Positions 7,291 through 15,439 of a stretch of DNA of 64,000 bases are shown here, one piece after another. Position 1 is the stretch's first letter. The number at the start of each line of letters is the position of its first letter. The translations under genes were made by a program, and so were the position numbers. The stretch comes from Pelagibius sp. (GTDB lineage Bacteria > Pseudomonadota > Alphaproteobacteria > Kiloniellales > Kiloniellaceae), in contig NZ_JANQKD010000108.1 of assembly GCF_028281305.1 (NCBI RefSeq), positions 1 to 64,000 on the forward strand, written 5' to 3'. Below the pieces are notes generated by a model that saw only the letters and a list, made by a program, of their open reading frames with translations, did no database searches and was not told the origin of the DNA.

Positions 7291-8838
7291 GCTGTGAGAG
7301 AAAGCGGCGTCGGCCTGCGCCTGCGCGCCACCGGCGATCCGGCCAAGGCTTCACAGAAGCCGCATGCGGTGGTGATTGGCAGCGGCTTCGGCGGTCTTGC
7401 TGCGGCGGTGCGTCTCGGCGCGCGCGGCTACCGGGTGACGGTGCTGGAGCGTTTGGACGCCCCGGGGGGGCGGGCCTACGTGTTCCGCCAGGACGGCTTT
7501 ACCTTCGATGCCGGGCCGACCATCGTGACGGCGCCCTTTCTCTTCGAGGAACTCTGGCAGCTTTGCGGCCGGCGCTTGGCCGACGATGTCGACCTCAGGC
7601 CGCTCGACCCCTTTTACCGCATCCGTTTCGACGACGGCGCGACCTTCGACTATTCCGGCGATCCCGCGGCTATGCGGGCGGCCATCGCCCGCTTTTCTCC
7701 TGATGACGTTACCGGCTACGAGCGTTTCATGGCGGCCAGCGAGCGTCACTTCCGGATCGGCTTCGAGAAACTGGGCGATGTCAGCTTCGGGTCCTGGACC
7801 GACATGGCCCGCGTGCTGCCGGACCTCGTGAAACTGCAGGGCTATCGCAGCGTCTACACTCTCGTCGCCAAGTACATCCGGGACGAACGCCTGCGGCGGG
7901 TTTTCAGTTTTCACCCCCTTCTGATCGGCGGCGATCCTTTCAGCGCGACTTCGGTCTACAGTCTGATCGCCTTTCTCGAGCGCCAATGGGGCGTGCATTT
8001 CGCCATGGGCGGGACCGGCCGGCTGGTGGCCGGCCTTGTCGACCTGATCGCCGGGCAGGGTGGGCGCCTGCGCCTGGGCGCGGAGGTCAGCCGAATCCTG
8101 GTGAAGGGGGGGCGTGCGGTCGGTGTCGCCCTGGCCTCCGGTGAGGTGATCCCCGCTGATATCGTCGTCTCCAACGCCGACACCGCCTGGACTTACCGCA
8201 ACCTGCTGCCGGAGGAAGCGCGGCGGCGCTGGAGCGACCGCCGTCTTGAGCGCACACGCTATTCCATGAGCCTCTTTCTCTGGTACTTCGGCACCAAGCG
8301 GCGCTACGAAGACGTTCCCCATCACACGATCCTGATGGGACCGCGCTATCGCGGACTGATTGCCGATATTTTCAAGCGCAAGGTGCTGGCGGAGGATTTC
8401 AGCCTCTATCTGCATCGGCCCAGCGCCACCGACCCGTCCCTGGCGCCGCCGGGCTGCGATGCGTTCTACGTGCTGTCGCCGGTTCCGAATCTGGACGCCG
8501 AAGTCGACTGGCGGACGGCGGCGGAACCCTATCGCGAGCGTCTCGCGGCCTATCTCCACAGCACCCTGCTGCCGGGTCTGGAAGACTCCGTTGTGACCTC
8601 GCGGCTCATGACCCCGCTGGATTTCCAGGATCGTCTCCTGTCTTACCGGGGCGCAGCCTTCGGCATGGAGCCGATCCTGACGCAGAGCGCCTGGTTCAGG
8701 CCGCATAACCGCAGCGAAGATATCGAACATCTTTACATCGTCGGCGCCGGCACCCACCCCGGGGCCGGACTGCCGGGCGTCCTGACCTCAGCCAAAGTCC
8801 TCGACAAGGTGGTTCCCGATGCAGCAGCCCTTGCCTGA
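7282..8838 (+). CDS. crtI: Phytoene desaturase
   Basis: CrtI (about 518 aa) is an FAD-dependent desaturase converting phytoene stepwise to neurosporene or lycopene. The dinucleotide-binding motif VVIGSGFGGLAAAVRL lies near residue 32, with APGGRAY soon after. The C-terminal family signature is GAGTHPGAGLPGVLTSAKV. The start is uncertain: the ATG at 7282 has no clear ribosome site and lies inside a PpsR-like operator, and a GTG at 7294 is the next in-frame option. The gene overlaps crtB by 20 bp, so the pair is co-transcribed. Confidence 0.95.
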   Translation: MFTAVRESGVGLRLRATGDPAKASQKPHAVVIGSGFGGLAAAVRLGARGYRVTVLERLDAPGGRAYVFRQDGFTFDAGPTIVTAPFLFEELWQLCGRRLADDVDLRPLDPFYRIRFDDGATFDYSGDPAAMRAAIARFSPDDVTGYERFMAASERHFRIGFEKLGDVSFGSWTDMARVLPDLVKLQGYRSVYTLVAKYIRDERLRRVFSFHPLLIGGDPFSATSVYSLIAFLERQWGVHFAMGGTGRLVAGLVDLIAGQGGRLRLGAEVSRILVKGGRAVGVALASGEVIPADIVVSNADTAWTYRNLLPEEARRRWSDRRLERTRYSMSLFLWYFGTKRRYEDVPHHTILMGPRYRGLIADIFKRKVLAEDFSLYLHRPSATDPSLAPPGCDAFYVLSPVPNLDAEVDWRTAAEPYRERLAAYLHSTLLPGLEDSVVTSRLMTPLDFQDRLLSYRGAAFGMEPILTQSAWFRPHNRSEDIEHLYIVGAGTHPGAGLPGVLTSAKVLDKVVPDAAALA

Positions 8839-9934
8839 TTCAGACTCCTCAGCCGCCGATCTTGCAGCCTGCCGCCAGTTGCTGAGCGAAGGGTCCCGTT
8901 CTTTCTATGCGGCCTCCCGTCTGCTGCCCGGTGATGTCCGCGACGACGCGATCGCCCTCTATGCGTTCTGCCGCACGGCGGATGATGTGGTCGATCTGGG
9001 GCAGGGCGGGCTGGAAGCCCCGGCCGCGCTGCGCGCGCGGCTGGAGCGCCTCTACGCCGGCTGTCCGGAAGACGATGCGGTGGACCGCGCGTTTGCGACG
9101 ATGGTGCAGCGCCGCGCCCTGCCGCGTGACCTTCCCCTGGCGCTCATCGAGGGGCTGTATTGGGATGCGGAGCGCCGCCAGTATGAGACTCTGGCCGACC
9201 TTCAGGCCTATGCCGCACGGGTCGCCGGCACGGTCGGTGCCATGATGACCGTCGTGATGGGCGTGCGCGATGCTGACGCCTTGGCGCGGGCCTGCGATCT
9301 CGGCGTGGCCATGCAGCTCACCAACATCGCCCGCGATGTCGGCGAGGACGCCAGGGCGGGACGCCTCTACCTGCCCCGCCAGTGGCTGCGCGAAGCCGGG
9401 ATCGACCCCGATGCCTGGCTCGCCGCGCCGCGATTCTGCCCGGCGCTCGCCTCGGTGATCGCGCGCCTGCTGGCGGCTGCGGAGCGGCTCTATGAAAGGG
9501 CCGGATCCGGAATCGCCGCACTGCCTGCGGGCTGCCGCCCGGCGATCCTGGCGGCAAGTCTGATCTACGCGGAAATCGGCGCACGCGTCGCGGAGAACGG
9601 CTTTGACAGCCTCTCCCGACGAGCCGTGGTGCCGGGCGCGCGCAAGCTGAACCTGATGCTGAAATCCCTGGCGCGGACGGCGGGCCAGGCGGTCCTGCCG
9701 CGCCGCGCATCGCATCGCCGTGCGCTCGCGCAACCGGCACTGGACCAGACCCGTTTCCTGGTTTGTGCGGTCGCGCCGCTTTCGGATGCGGCAGCCGAGG
9801 CGGCCGCAGAGGCGCAGGCGTTGCTGCCGTGGTGGGACCTCAGTGCCCGGGTTTGCTGGATGATCGCGCTTTTCGAGCGGCTGGAGCGCAGCGACCGGGA
9901 GGTGGCAGCAGCGCAGGCCATTCGTCGGGCCTGA
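8819..9934 (+). CDS. crtB: Phytoene synthase
   Basis: CrtB (371 aa) condenses two geranylgeranyl diphosphates to phytoene. The two aspartate-rich substrate sites are visible: AFCRTADDVVD near residue 45 and NIARDVGEDARAGRLYLP near residue 165. SFYAASRLLP near the N-terminus is also typical. The ATG at 8819 lies within the end of crtI. It is followed by tspO after about 80 bp. Confidence 0.95.
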   Translation: MQQPLPDSDSSAADLAACRQLLSEGSRSFYAASRLLPGDVRDDAIALYAFCRTADDVVDLGQGGLEAPAALRARLERLYAGCPEDDAVDRAFATMVQRRALPRDLPLALIEGLYWDAERRQYETLADLQAYAARVAGTVGAMMTVVMGVRDADALARACDLGVAMQLTNIARDVGEDARAGRLYLPRQWLREAGIDPDAWLAAPRFCPALASVIARLLAAAERLYERAGSGIAALPAGCRPAILAASLIYAEIGARVAENGFDSLSRRAVVPGARKLNLMLKSLARTAGQAVLPRRASHRRALAQPALDQTRFLVCAVAPLSDAAAEAAAEAQALLPWWDLSARVCWMIALFERLERSDREVAAAQAIRRA

Positions 9935-10015
9935 CTGTGACGTCGCGCATGAGCGGTGCGGGCCGGCCCGCAGGCGGCGTTGACGCCGGGCGCGGGCAGG
10001 CTAAGTGATAAAGCG

Positions 10016-10504
10016 ATGGATGGTCCAAGCTACCTGACCCTGCTGCTGTTCATCGGCGCCTGCATGGCCGTCGCCACCAGCGGCATGTACTTCCGGCCCG
10101 GCGACTGGTACCAGCGGCTCGAAAAGCCGTCCTGGCAGCCGCCGGGATGGCTGTTCGGCCCGGTCTGGATGATCCTCTACGCGATGATCGCGGTCTCAGG
10201 CTGGCTGGTCTGGGCCGAGGCCGGCTGGGCCGGTGCAGCGTTGCCTTTGGCGATCTACGCCCTGCAGCTGCTTCTGAACTGGCTGTGGTCGGCGCTCTTT
10301 TTCGGCTTGAAGCGCATCGATCTTGCGCTTGCGGAGATGGCCCTGCTCTGGATCTCCATCGTGGCGATGATCGTCGCCTTCTATCCGATCCACGCTGGCG
10401 CCGCCCTCATGATGCTGCCCTATCTGGCCTGGGTCAGCTTCGCGATGCTGCTCAACTTTACGATCTGGCGGCTGAACGGCGCGCGCGGCGTTGCCCTATC
10501 GTAA
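10016..10504 (+). CDS. tspO: TspO/MBR-family tryptophan-rich sensory protein (CrtK)
   Basis: This 162-aa protein has five predicted membrane helices and many Trp residues. It shows the family motifs WYQRLEKPSWQPPGWLFGPV and NWLWSALFFGLKR. In Rhodobacter, TspO is an outer-membrane porphyrin-binding protein that lowers photosynthesis gene expression in oxygen. The ATG at 10016 is preferred over an upstream start because the family begins just before the first helix. It lies after crtB as in many PGCs. Confidence 0.93.
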   Translation: MDGPSYLTLLLFIGACMAVATSGMYFRPGDWYQRLEKPSWQPPGWLFGPVWMILYAMIAVSGWLVWAEAGWAGAALPLAIYALQLLLNWLWSALFFGLKRIDLALAEMALLWISIVAMIVAFYPIHAGAALMMLPYLAWVSFAMLLNFTIWRLNGARGVALS

Positions 10505-10530
10505 ATGCTGGGGTCCTGAACGGTGAGGGT

Positions 10531-10728
10531 ATGACGGGTGGGATCATCAGCGGCGAGTTGGCCGCCTTCCTGGAGATCACGCTTTTCTTCCTGTTGGTCG
10601 GGGGCGCGGCAGTCTGGCAGTTGTGGAGCGTCAGCAAAGGCGACGACACAACCCAGACCGGCTCTAAGAACGGCGCGGCATCCGGAACGGCAGCATCAAC
10701 TGTACCAGGGGATGGCGAAAGCGGTTGA
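10531..10728 (+). CDS. Small single-pass membrane protein after tspO
   Basis: The ORF encodes 65 residues: a short polar N-terminus (MTGGIISGELAAF), one hydrophobic helix (LEITLFFLLVGGAAVWQLW) and a Ser/Thr/Gly-rich tail. GGTGAGGG lies just upstream of the ATG, close but usable as a ribosome site. Its 3' end overlaps the convergent crtC gene by 65 bp. Small helical ORFs in this position occur in other PGCs, to my recollection; no function is known to me. Confidence 0.55.
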   Translation: MTGGIISGELAAFLEITLFFLLVGGAAVWQLWSVSKGDDTTQTGSKNGAASGTAASTVPGDGESG

Positions 10729-11728
10729 GGTCGAGGCTCTCGTGGACCGCCGTAACGTCCTCGCCCCGCACGCGGCTGGCCACTAGAGAGCGGGCGTAAA
10801 AGGGACTGTCCTGCAGGGTTCGAAGAATCTGCGGCGTCACCGAGGGATCGGCGCGGGTCCGGCGCTCGATGCGCCAGAGGGTCGGCGGCAAGGCCGCTTC
10901 CGGCGGGCTGGGAAAGGGCTCGACAGACCCGTCCCCGGCGACTTGGAGGGCGAGAGACGTGGTCGCGCCGCCGCGTTCCCGCGCGTTGTAGAGCAGCGCC
11001 GCGCCTTTGCTCAGATGGGCCCGCGACCAGTGCCAGCCGACAAAGGACTGCTCCAGCGCCTCGGCGCCGGCATTGCTGTCGAAGTAGCCGCTTCCCCGCC
11101 AGCACAGAGCGGGCTGCTGAAAGTCGAGCTCGACCCTGGCCCGCGGCGCCACGGGCCACCAGTGATGCCGGGCTGCCCGGTCCAGCGCCAGCTTGCGGCC
11201 AGTGAGGGCTTCGGGATAGAGGCGCAAGCGGCCGCGCAGGCGTGACGGCCTGGGGACGGTCACTTCGTCGATGCCGACGCTTAGGCACTCGCCATCCCAG
11301 CGCAGAGCGCTAGGGCCGATGTGCAGATGCTCTGCGTCCCGGCTGAGGGCGCCGCCGCCCCGCTCCGTCATCGCCCAGCGGCCGCCGCGCGGTCCGTAGA
11401 GCGAGACGTTGACGGCGCAGTGGTTCAGTGGATCGGCGGTTCCGCGCTGACGCGCCCAAGCGTAGTAGGGCGAGAAAACGCTGCCTATGAAGGCGATCAC
11501 CGTCACCCCATGGCGGCCGTCTTCGCTTAGAGCATCGAGATACCACCAGGCATAGCCGCCGGCAGCGACGTCGACTGCAAATCCAGGTCCTGGAGCAGAC
11601 TCTCCGCCGCCAGCCGGCCGGAGGTTGCCGCCATCGGCACGCCCGGCCCCGGATGCACGCTGCCCCCGGCCAGGTAGAGCCCGGGCAGGCGGGTTCGTGC
11701 CCCCGGCCGGTTGAAGGCTGCCTGCCAT
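10664..11728 (-). CDS. crtC: Hydroxyneurosporene synthase (carotenoid 1,2-hydratase)
   Basis: CrtC hydrates the terminal double bond of neurosporene or lycopene in the spirilloxanthin pathway. Conserved blocks include GGYAWWYLDALSEDG, VIAFIGSVFSPYYAWAR, DPLNHCAVNVSLYG and YFDSNAGAEALEQSFVGWHW. The start is unclear. The conserved region begins near 11563, inside the crtD 3' end, and no ATG, GTG or TTG lies in frame between there and an ATG at 11728. I give 11728 (354 aa), but the first roughly 50 residues are not family-like. A GTG before VIAFIG would lose conserved sequence. Confidence 0.85.
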   Translation of the reverse strand: MAGSLQPAGGTNPPARALPGRGQRASGAGRADGGNLRPAGGGESAPGPGFAVDVAAGGYAWWYLDALSEDGRHGVTVIAFIGSVFSPYYAWARQRGTADPLNHCAVNVSLYGPRGGRWAMTERGGGALSRDAEHLHIGPSALRWDGECLSVGIDEVTVPRPSRLRGRLRLYPEALTGRKLALDRAARHHWWPVAPRARVELDFQQPALCWRGSGYFDSNAGAEALEQSFVGWHWSRAHLSKGAALLYNARERGGATTSLALQVAGDGSVEPFPSPPEAALPPTLWRIERRTRADPSVTPQILRTLQDSPFYARSLVASRVRGEDVTAVHESLDLNRFRHPLVQLMLPFRMPRRS

Positions 11729-13116
11729 CCGTGCGAAGCCCGCCCGTAGAGGGCCCCGCCGCTGCCGGGAAACAGACGGTTGAAGTCCTGCGGCGTCGAC
11801 ACGGCCATCGCCGCGCTTTGCCGTTCGATGCGCAGGCCGCAGCGCTCTATCCGGTCGAAGGTTCTTTGCGCGCATGACTCGATCTCCTTGGCGTCGAGGG
11901 GGGCGTCGAGGGGGCCGTCGAAAGGGGCGCCGGCGGGTGAGGCATCACCGTAGGCCGGGGCGTTGATCAGGCAGAGCAAACGCTCGGGGCCTTGCGGTTG
12001 CGGGTCGCCGGGGTCGCCGCGGTCCTGAGCGCAGACGTAGACGGTCGGCATCCGAGGCACCCGCTGATGCTCGGATATGTCCGAGAACTCGGCGGCGTAG
12101 TCTCCCGAGAAGAAGACGTTGTGACGCAGCAGGGGGAAGCCCTCGGTCTCTGCCGCGAGGGCCCAGGTGATCGCGGAGAGCGAGCGCCCGGAAGGATGGG
12201 CCGCTGGGAGCGCCGCGGCGACGTCCCGGCCCAGCAGGCCGGCCGCCGCTGCAGCAGCGTCGGCGTTGACGATCACCGCGTCGGCGCTCAGCACTTCTCC
12301 GCTTGTCAGTTCGACGCCCGACACGCTGCCGCCGGCGGTCTTGACGTCCCGCACCTCGGTCCCGTAGCGGATTGTGGCGCCGAGTTTCTCGGAGAGGGCG
12401 GCCAGGGTTTCCGCCAGGCGCTGCATGCCGCCGGCGACCAGCCAGACGCCGCGCTGCTCCACGTGGGCGACCAGCATCAGGGTTGCCGGTGCCGCGAAAG
12501 GCGAGGATCCGCAGTAGGTGGCGTAACGGCCGAAAAGCTGGCGCAGGCGAGGATCGTGGAAGTGCTGGCCGAGCGCCGACCAGAGCGTCTCGAAGGGCTT
12601 GATGCGCAGAAGCCCGCCGAGCCCGCGCCATCCGACATTGCGCAGGAGGCCGACGGGGCTGGGGCGCTGGGTTTGCATGAAAGAGGCTTCCAGCGTGGTG
12701 TAGACCTCTGCGGCCTCTTTGCAGAACGCGAGAAAGCGGCGCGCCTCCGCCGCTCCGGAGAAGTCGCCGATGGCCTCGGCCGAGCGCGCCATGTCGGCAA
12801 AGAGGTCGAGCCGCTCGTCCGCACTCCAGGCGTGGCGGGCGAGGACCTCGACAGGCTGTAGCGTAACATGGTCTTCCAGAGAGGTGCCGGCGCGGGCGAA
12901 GATCTCGTCGAAGACCCAGCGCATGGTGAAGACCGTCGGGCCTGCGTCGACCGCCCGGCGGTCCGCTGCCGGGCCCACCATGACCTCGCGCATCTTGCCG
13001 CCCGGCGCCCCGGCCCGCTCCAGCAGCGTGACCTGCAGGCCGCGGCCCGCCAGCTCGACGGCAGCCACAAGGCCGGCGATGCCCGCCCCGATGATGATGA
13101 CACGATCTCTTTGCAC
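11527..13116 (-). CDS. crtD: 1-hydroxycarotenoid 3,4-desaturase
   Basis: CrtD (529 aa) is a CrtI-family FAD enzyme that introduces the C3-C4 double bond into 1-hydroxy carotenoids. The FAD motif VIIIGAGIAGLVAAVEL is at the extreme N-terminus, GAPGGKMREV follows, and the C-terminal signature is GLYLAGGSVHPGPGVPMAATSG. The GTG start at 13116 has a good ribosome site (GGAGG, 8 nt away). The gene diverges from crtE, shares its tandem PpsR operators and runs into crtC. Confidence 0.95.
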   Translation of the reverse strand: MQRDRVIIIGAGIAGLVAAVELAGRGLQVTLLERAGAPGGKMREVMVGPAADRRAVDAGPTVFTMRWVFDEIFARAGTSLEDHVTLQPVEVLARHAWSADERLDLFADMARSAEAIGDFSGAAEARRFLAFCKEAAEVYTTLEASFMQTQRPSPVGLLRNVGWRGLGGLLRIKPFETLWSALGQHFHDPRLRQLFGRYATYCGSSPFAAPATLMLVAHVEQRGVWLVAGGMQRLAETLAALSEKLGATIRYGTEVRDVKTAGGSVSGVELTSGEVLSADAVIVNADAAAAAAGLLGRDVAAALPAAHPSGRSLSAITWALAAETEGFPLLRHNVFFSGDYAAEFSDISEHQRVPRMPTVYVCAQDRGDPGDPQPQGPERLLCLINAPAYGDASPAGAPFDGPLDAPLDAKEIESCAQRTFDRIERCGLRIERQSAAMAVSTPQDFNRLFPGSGGALYGRASHGWQAAFNRPGARTRLPGLYLAGGSVHPGPGVPMAATSGRLAAESLLQDLDLQSTSLPAAMPGGISML

Positions 13117-13213
13117 CAGCGCTCCCTCCGGTGCTGCCGGCGGTGTTGCCGGCGGTGTTGCCTCTGGGGACGTCCGGTCTGTCGGGCAAGGCCGTTGACA
13201 AGCAAACCGGAAC

Positions 13214-13257
13214 TGTCCAATCTATCTGACAGTATTATGTGACAATTAAAAATGACA
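13214..13257. promoter_or_regulatory. Tandem PpsR/CrtJ operators between crtD and crtE
   Basis: TGTCCAATCTATCTGACA (13214-13231) is an exact TGT-N12-ACA site. TGACAATTAAAAATGACA (13240-13257) is TGA-N12-ACA, with one mismatch. They are separated by exactly 8 bp, the spacing at which CrtJ is known to bind cooperatively at the Rhodobacter bchC promoter. They lie between divergent crtD and crtE and could repress both. Confidence 0.8.
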
Positions 13258-13296
13258 GTCGAGGCTGATGTGGAAGCGCAAGCGCAGGAGGGCAGC

Positions 13297-14163
13297 ATGA
13301 AGACGGTCAATCGGGTCGATGCGGTGTTGGACGCCGCGCTGCTTGCCGGCGAGGCCCCCGGGCACCCGCCGCGCCTCGCTGCCGCGATGCGCCACGCCGT
13401 TTTTCCGGGGGGCGCGCGGATCCGGCCCCAACTCTGTCTTGCGGTGGCCAGTGCCTGCGGCGAAGGCGCTTCGGACATTGCCGCCGCCTCGGCAGCGGCG
13501 ATCGAACTGCTGCACTGCGCGTCGCTGGTTCACGATGACCTGCCCTGTTTCGACGATGCCGACCTGCGCCGCGGCAAGCCTGCCGTTCACAAGGCCTTTG
13601 ACGAACGCCTCGCCGTTCTGGCCGGGGACGCGCTGATCGTCATGGCTTTCGAGGTTCTGGGGCGTGGCGCCGCGGCACAGCCGCAGCGCCTCTCCGCCCT
13701 GCTGCGCATCGTCGGCGCGGCGGTGGGGACACCGCACGGGATTTCGGCCGGCCAGGCCTGGGAATGCGAGCCCGCGCTCGACCTGGCGCAGTACCAGCGC
13801 GCCAAGACCGGCGCCCTCTTTGCCGGGGCGACCATGGCCGGAGCCGCGGCGGCGGGATACGAGCCCGCACCCTGGCGTCCGCTGGGCGAGGGATTGGGGG
13901 AGGCCTATCAGGTTGCCGACGACATTCGTGACGTCTTCGGCAATCCGGACGAGCTCGGCAAGCCGGTCGGCCAGGATGCAGCCCATCAACGCCCCAACGC
14001 CGTTCATGCGCTTGGCCTGGACGGTGCGATCGACCGTCTCGAAGCGCTGGTCGCGGCGGCCGCCGAATCGATCCCGCTCTGTCCGGGGCGCAGGGCGCTG
14101 CGGTTGCGCATCATCGAGGAGGCGCAGCGATTCCTACCAAAGAAGCTCCGGCGCGCGGCCTAA
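13297..14163 (+). CDS. crtE: Geranylgeranyl diphosphate synthase
   Basis: CrtE (288 aa) makes geranylgeranyl diphosphate for carotenoids and for the bacteriochlorophyll tail. The two aspartate motifs are DDLPCFDDADLRRG (about residue 80) and DDIRDVFG (about residue 205). The ATG at 13297 is preferred over one at 13252 because AGGAGGG lies 5-6 nt upstream and the 13252 start falls inside a PpsR site. crtF follows closely. Confidence 0.95.
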   Translation: MKTVNRVDAVLDAALLAGEAPGHPPRLAAAMRHAVFPGGARIRPQLCLAVASACGEGASDIAAASAAAIELLHCASLVHDDLPCFDDADLRRGKPAVHKAFDERLAVLAGDALIVMAFEVLGRGAAAQPQRLSALLRIVGAAVGTPHGISAGQAWECEPALDLAQYQRAKTGALFAGATMAGAAAAGYEPAPWRPLGEGLGEAYQVADDIRDVFGNPDELGKPVGQDAAHQRPNAVHALGLDGAIDRLEALVAAAAESIPLCPGRRALRLRIIEEAQRFLPKKLRRAA

Positions 14164-14234
14164 CCGGCGCCCCCCTTCGCTCAAGCGCCCCGCAGGTCGC
14201 GCCGGCCAACCTGCGCGCCCTGCGTGACCGGCTT

Positions 14235-15332
14235 TTGGACGCGCGCGACCGTCTGCTCGCAAATCCGGACTTTCAGCGCTGGGCCGCGCGCTTCCCCTTG
14301 ACGCGGCCCATCGTGCGCCGCCGCAGCCGCGCGCTGTTCGATCTCTGCGCCGGTTTTGTCTACACGCAGGTGCTCACTGCCGCCGTGCGTCTCGATCTTT
14401 TTGCGATCCTGGCGGAAGGTCCGCAAGGGCGCGGCGAACTTGCCCGGCGTCTGGGTCTGACCGAAGAGGCTGCGGCGCGTCTGCTTGACGCCGCCGTGGC
14501 GTTGCGACTGGTTGCGACCCGCGGCGGCGGGCGCTACGGCCTCGGCCCTCTGGGTGCTGCGATGGTGGGCAATCCGGGCATTGCGGCGATGGTCGAGCAT
14601 CACGGCATGCTCTACGCCGACCTGCGCGATCCCGTCGCCCTGCTGCGGGGGGAGCGCAGCGGTCAGGCGCTCGCGCAGTTCTGGCCCTATGCCGACAGCG
14701 CGCGACCCGATGCGCTGGGCGGCGACTCGGTTTCGGGCTACAGCCGACTCATGGCGATCTCGCAGCCGATGGTGGCGGCCGAGGTTCTCGATTCCTATGC
14801 CTTGGGCCAGCACCGCTGCCTGCTCGACGTCGGTGGCGGAGAGGGGGCTTTTCTGGCCGCTGCCGCTGCGGCGGTACCGGGGCTCGAGCTGATGCTCTTC
14901 GATCTGCCGGCGGTCGCCCGGCGGGCCGAGCAATGCTTCGCCAGCCTGGGCTTCGCCGACCGCCTGAAGACTCACGGCGGCGACTTTCTGAAGGATGCCC
15001 TGCCGCTTGGCGCCGACATCATCTCCCTGGTGCGTGTGCTCCACGACCACGAGGACGATGCCGTGCTGACGCTGCTGCGCGCGGCACGTCGGGCCCTGCC
15101 GCCCGGCGGAACCCTGCTGGTGGCGGAACCGATGGCGCAGACCCGCGGGGCCGAGGCGAGCGGCGACGCCTATTTCGGCTTCTACCTGCTGGCGATGGGG
15201 CGCGGCCGTCCGCGCACGCCAGGGCGGATCGGCCGCCTCGCAGAGGCTGCCGGATTTGCGAATCCCCGGCTGCGCGCCACCCACACCCCCCTGCTGGCCC
15301 GCGTGCTTGTCGCAGAGGTTCCAAAAAGCTGA
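14235..15332 (+). CDS. crtF: Demethylspheroidene/1-hydroxycarotenoid O-methyltransferase
   Basis: CrtF methylates the tertiary hydroxyl of carotenoids using S-adenosylmethionine. PDFQRWAARFPLTRPIVRR and ALFDLCAGFVYTQVL at the N-terminus are CrtF hallmarks. The SAM loop is LLDVGGGEGAFLAAAA and the catalytic region LVRVLHDHEDDA. The start is uncertain: TTG at 14235 gives 365 aa with a family-like N-terminus but has no ribosome site. An in-frame ATT at 14130, inside crtE, follows a strong GAGGAGG and would add 35 residues. No ATG or GTG is available. Confidence 0.93.
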   Translation: MDARDRLLANPDFQRWAARFPLTRPIVRRRSRALFDLCAGFVYTQVLTAAVRLDLFAILAEGPQGRGELARRLGLTEEAAARLLDAAVALRLVATRGGGRYGLGPLGAAMVGNPGIAAMVEHHGMLYADLRDPVALLRGERSGQALAQFWPYADSARPDALGGDSVSGYSRLMAISQPMVAAEVLDSYALGQHRCLLDVGGGEGAFLAAAAAAVPGLELMLFDLPAVARRAEQCFASLGFADRLKTHGGDFLKDALPLGADIISLVRVLHDHEDDAVLTLLRAARRALPPGGTLLVAEPMAQTRGAEASGDAYFGFYLLAMGRGRPRTPGRIGRLAEAAGFANPRLRATHTPLLARVLVAEVPKS

Positions 15333-15342
15333 CACTGGCATG

Positions 15343-15386
15343 TGTTCTGTTAACTTGACATTCCAGAGTGTCCATATAAGCTGACA
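15343..15386. promoter_or_regulatory. Tandem PpsR/CrtJ operators upstream of bchC
   Basis: TGTTCTGTTAACTTGACA (15343-15360) and TGTCCATATAAGCTGACA (15369-15386) are both exact TGT-N12-ACA sites, with 8 bp between them. This copies the architecture of the well-studied Rhodobacter capsulatus bchC promoter. They lie 54-97 bp before the bchC start and probably control the bchCXYZ-puf operon. Confidence 0.88.
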
Positions 15387-15439
15387 GTCGATCGAAAGAT
15401 GAGCCATAAGCCCTGATCCACAGGGCACGGAGAGCACCC

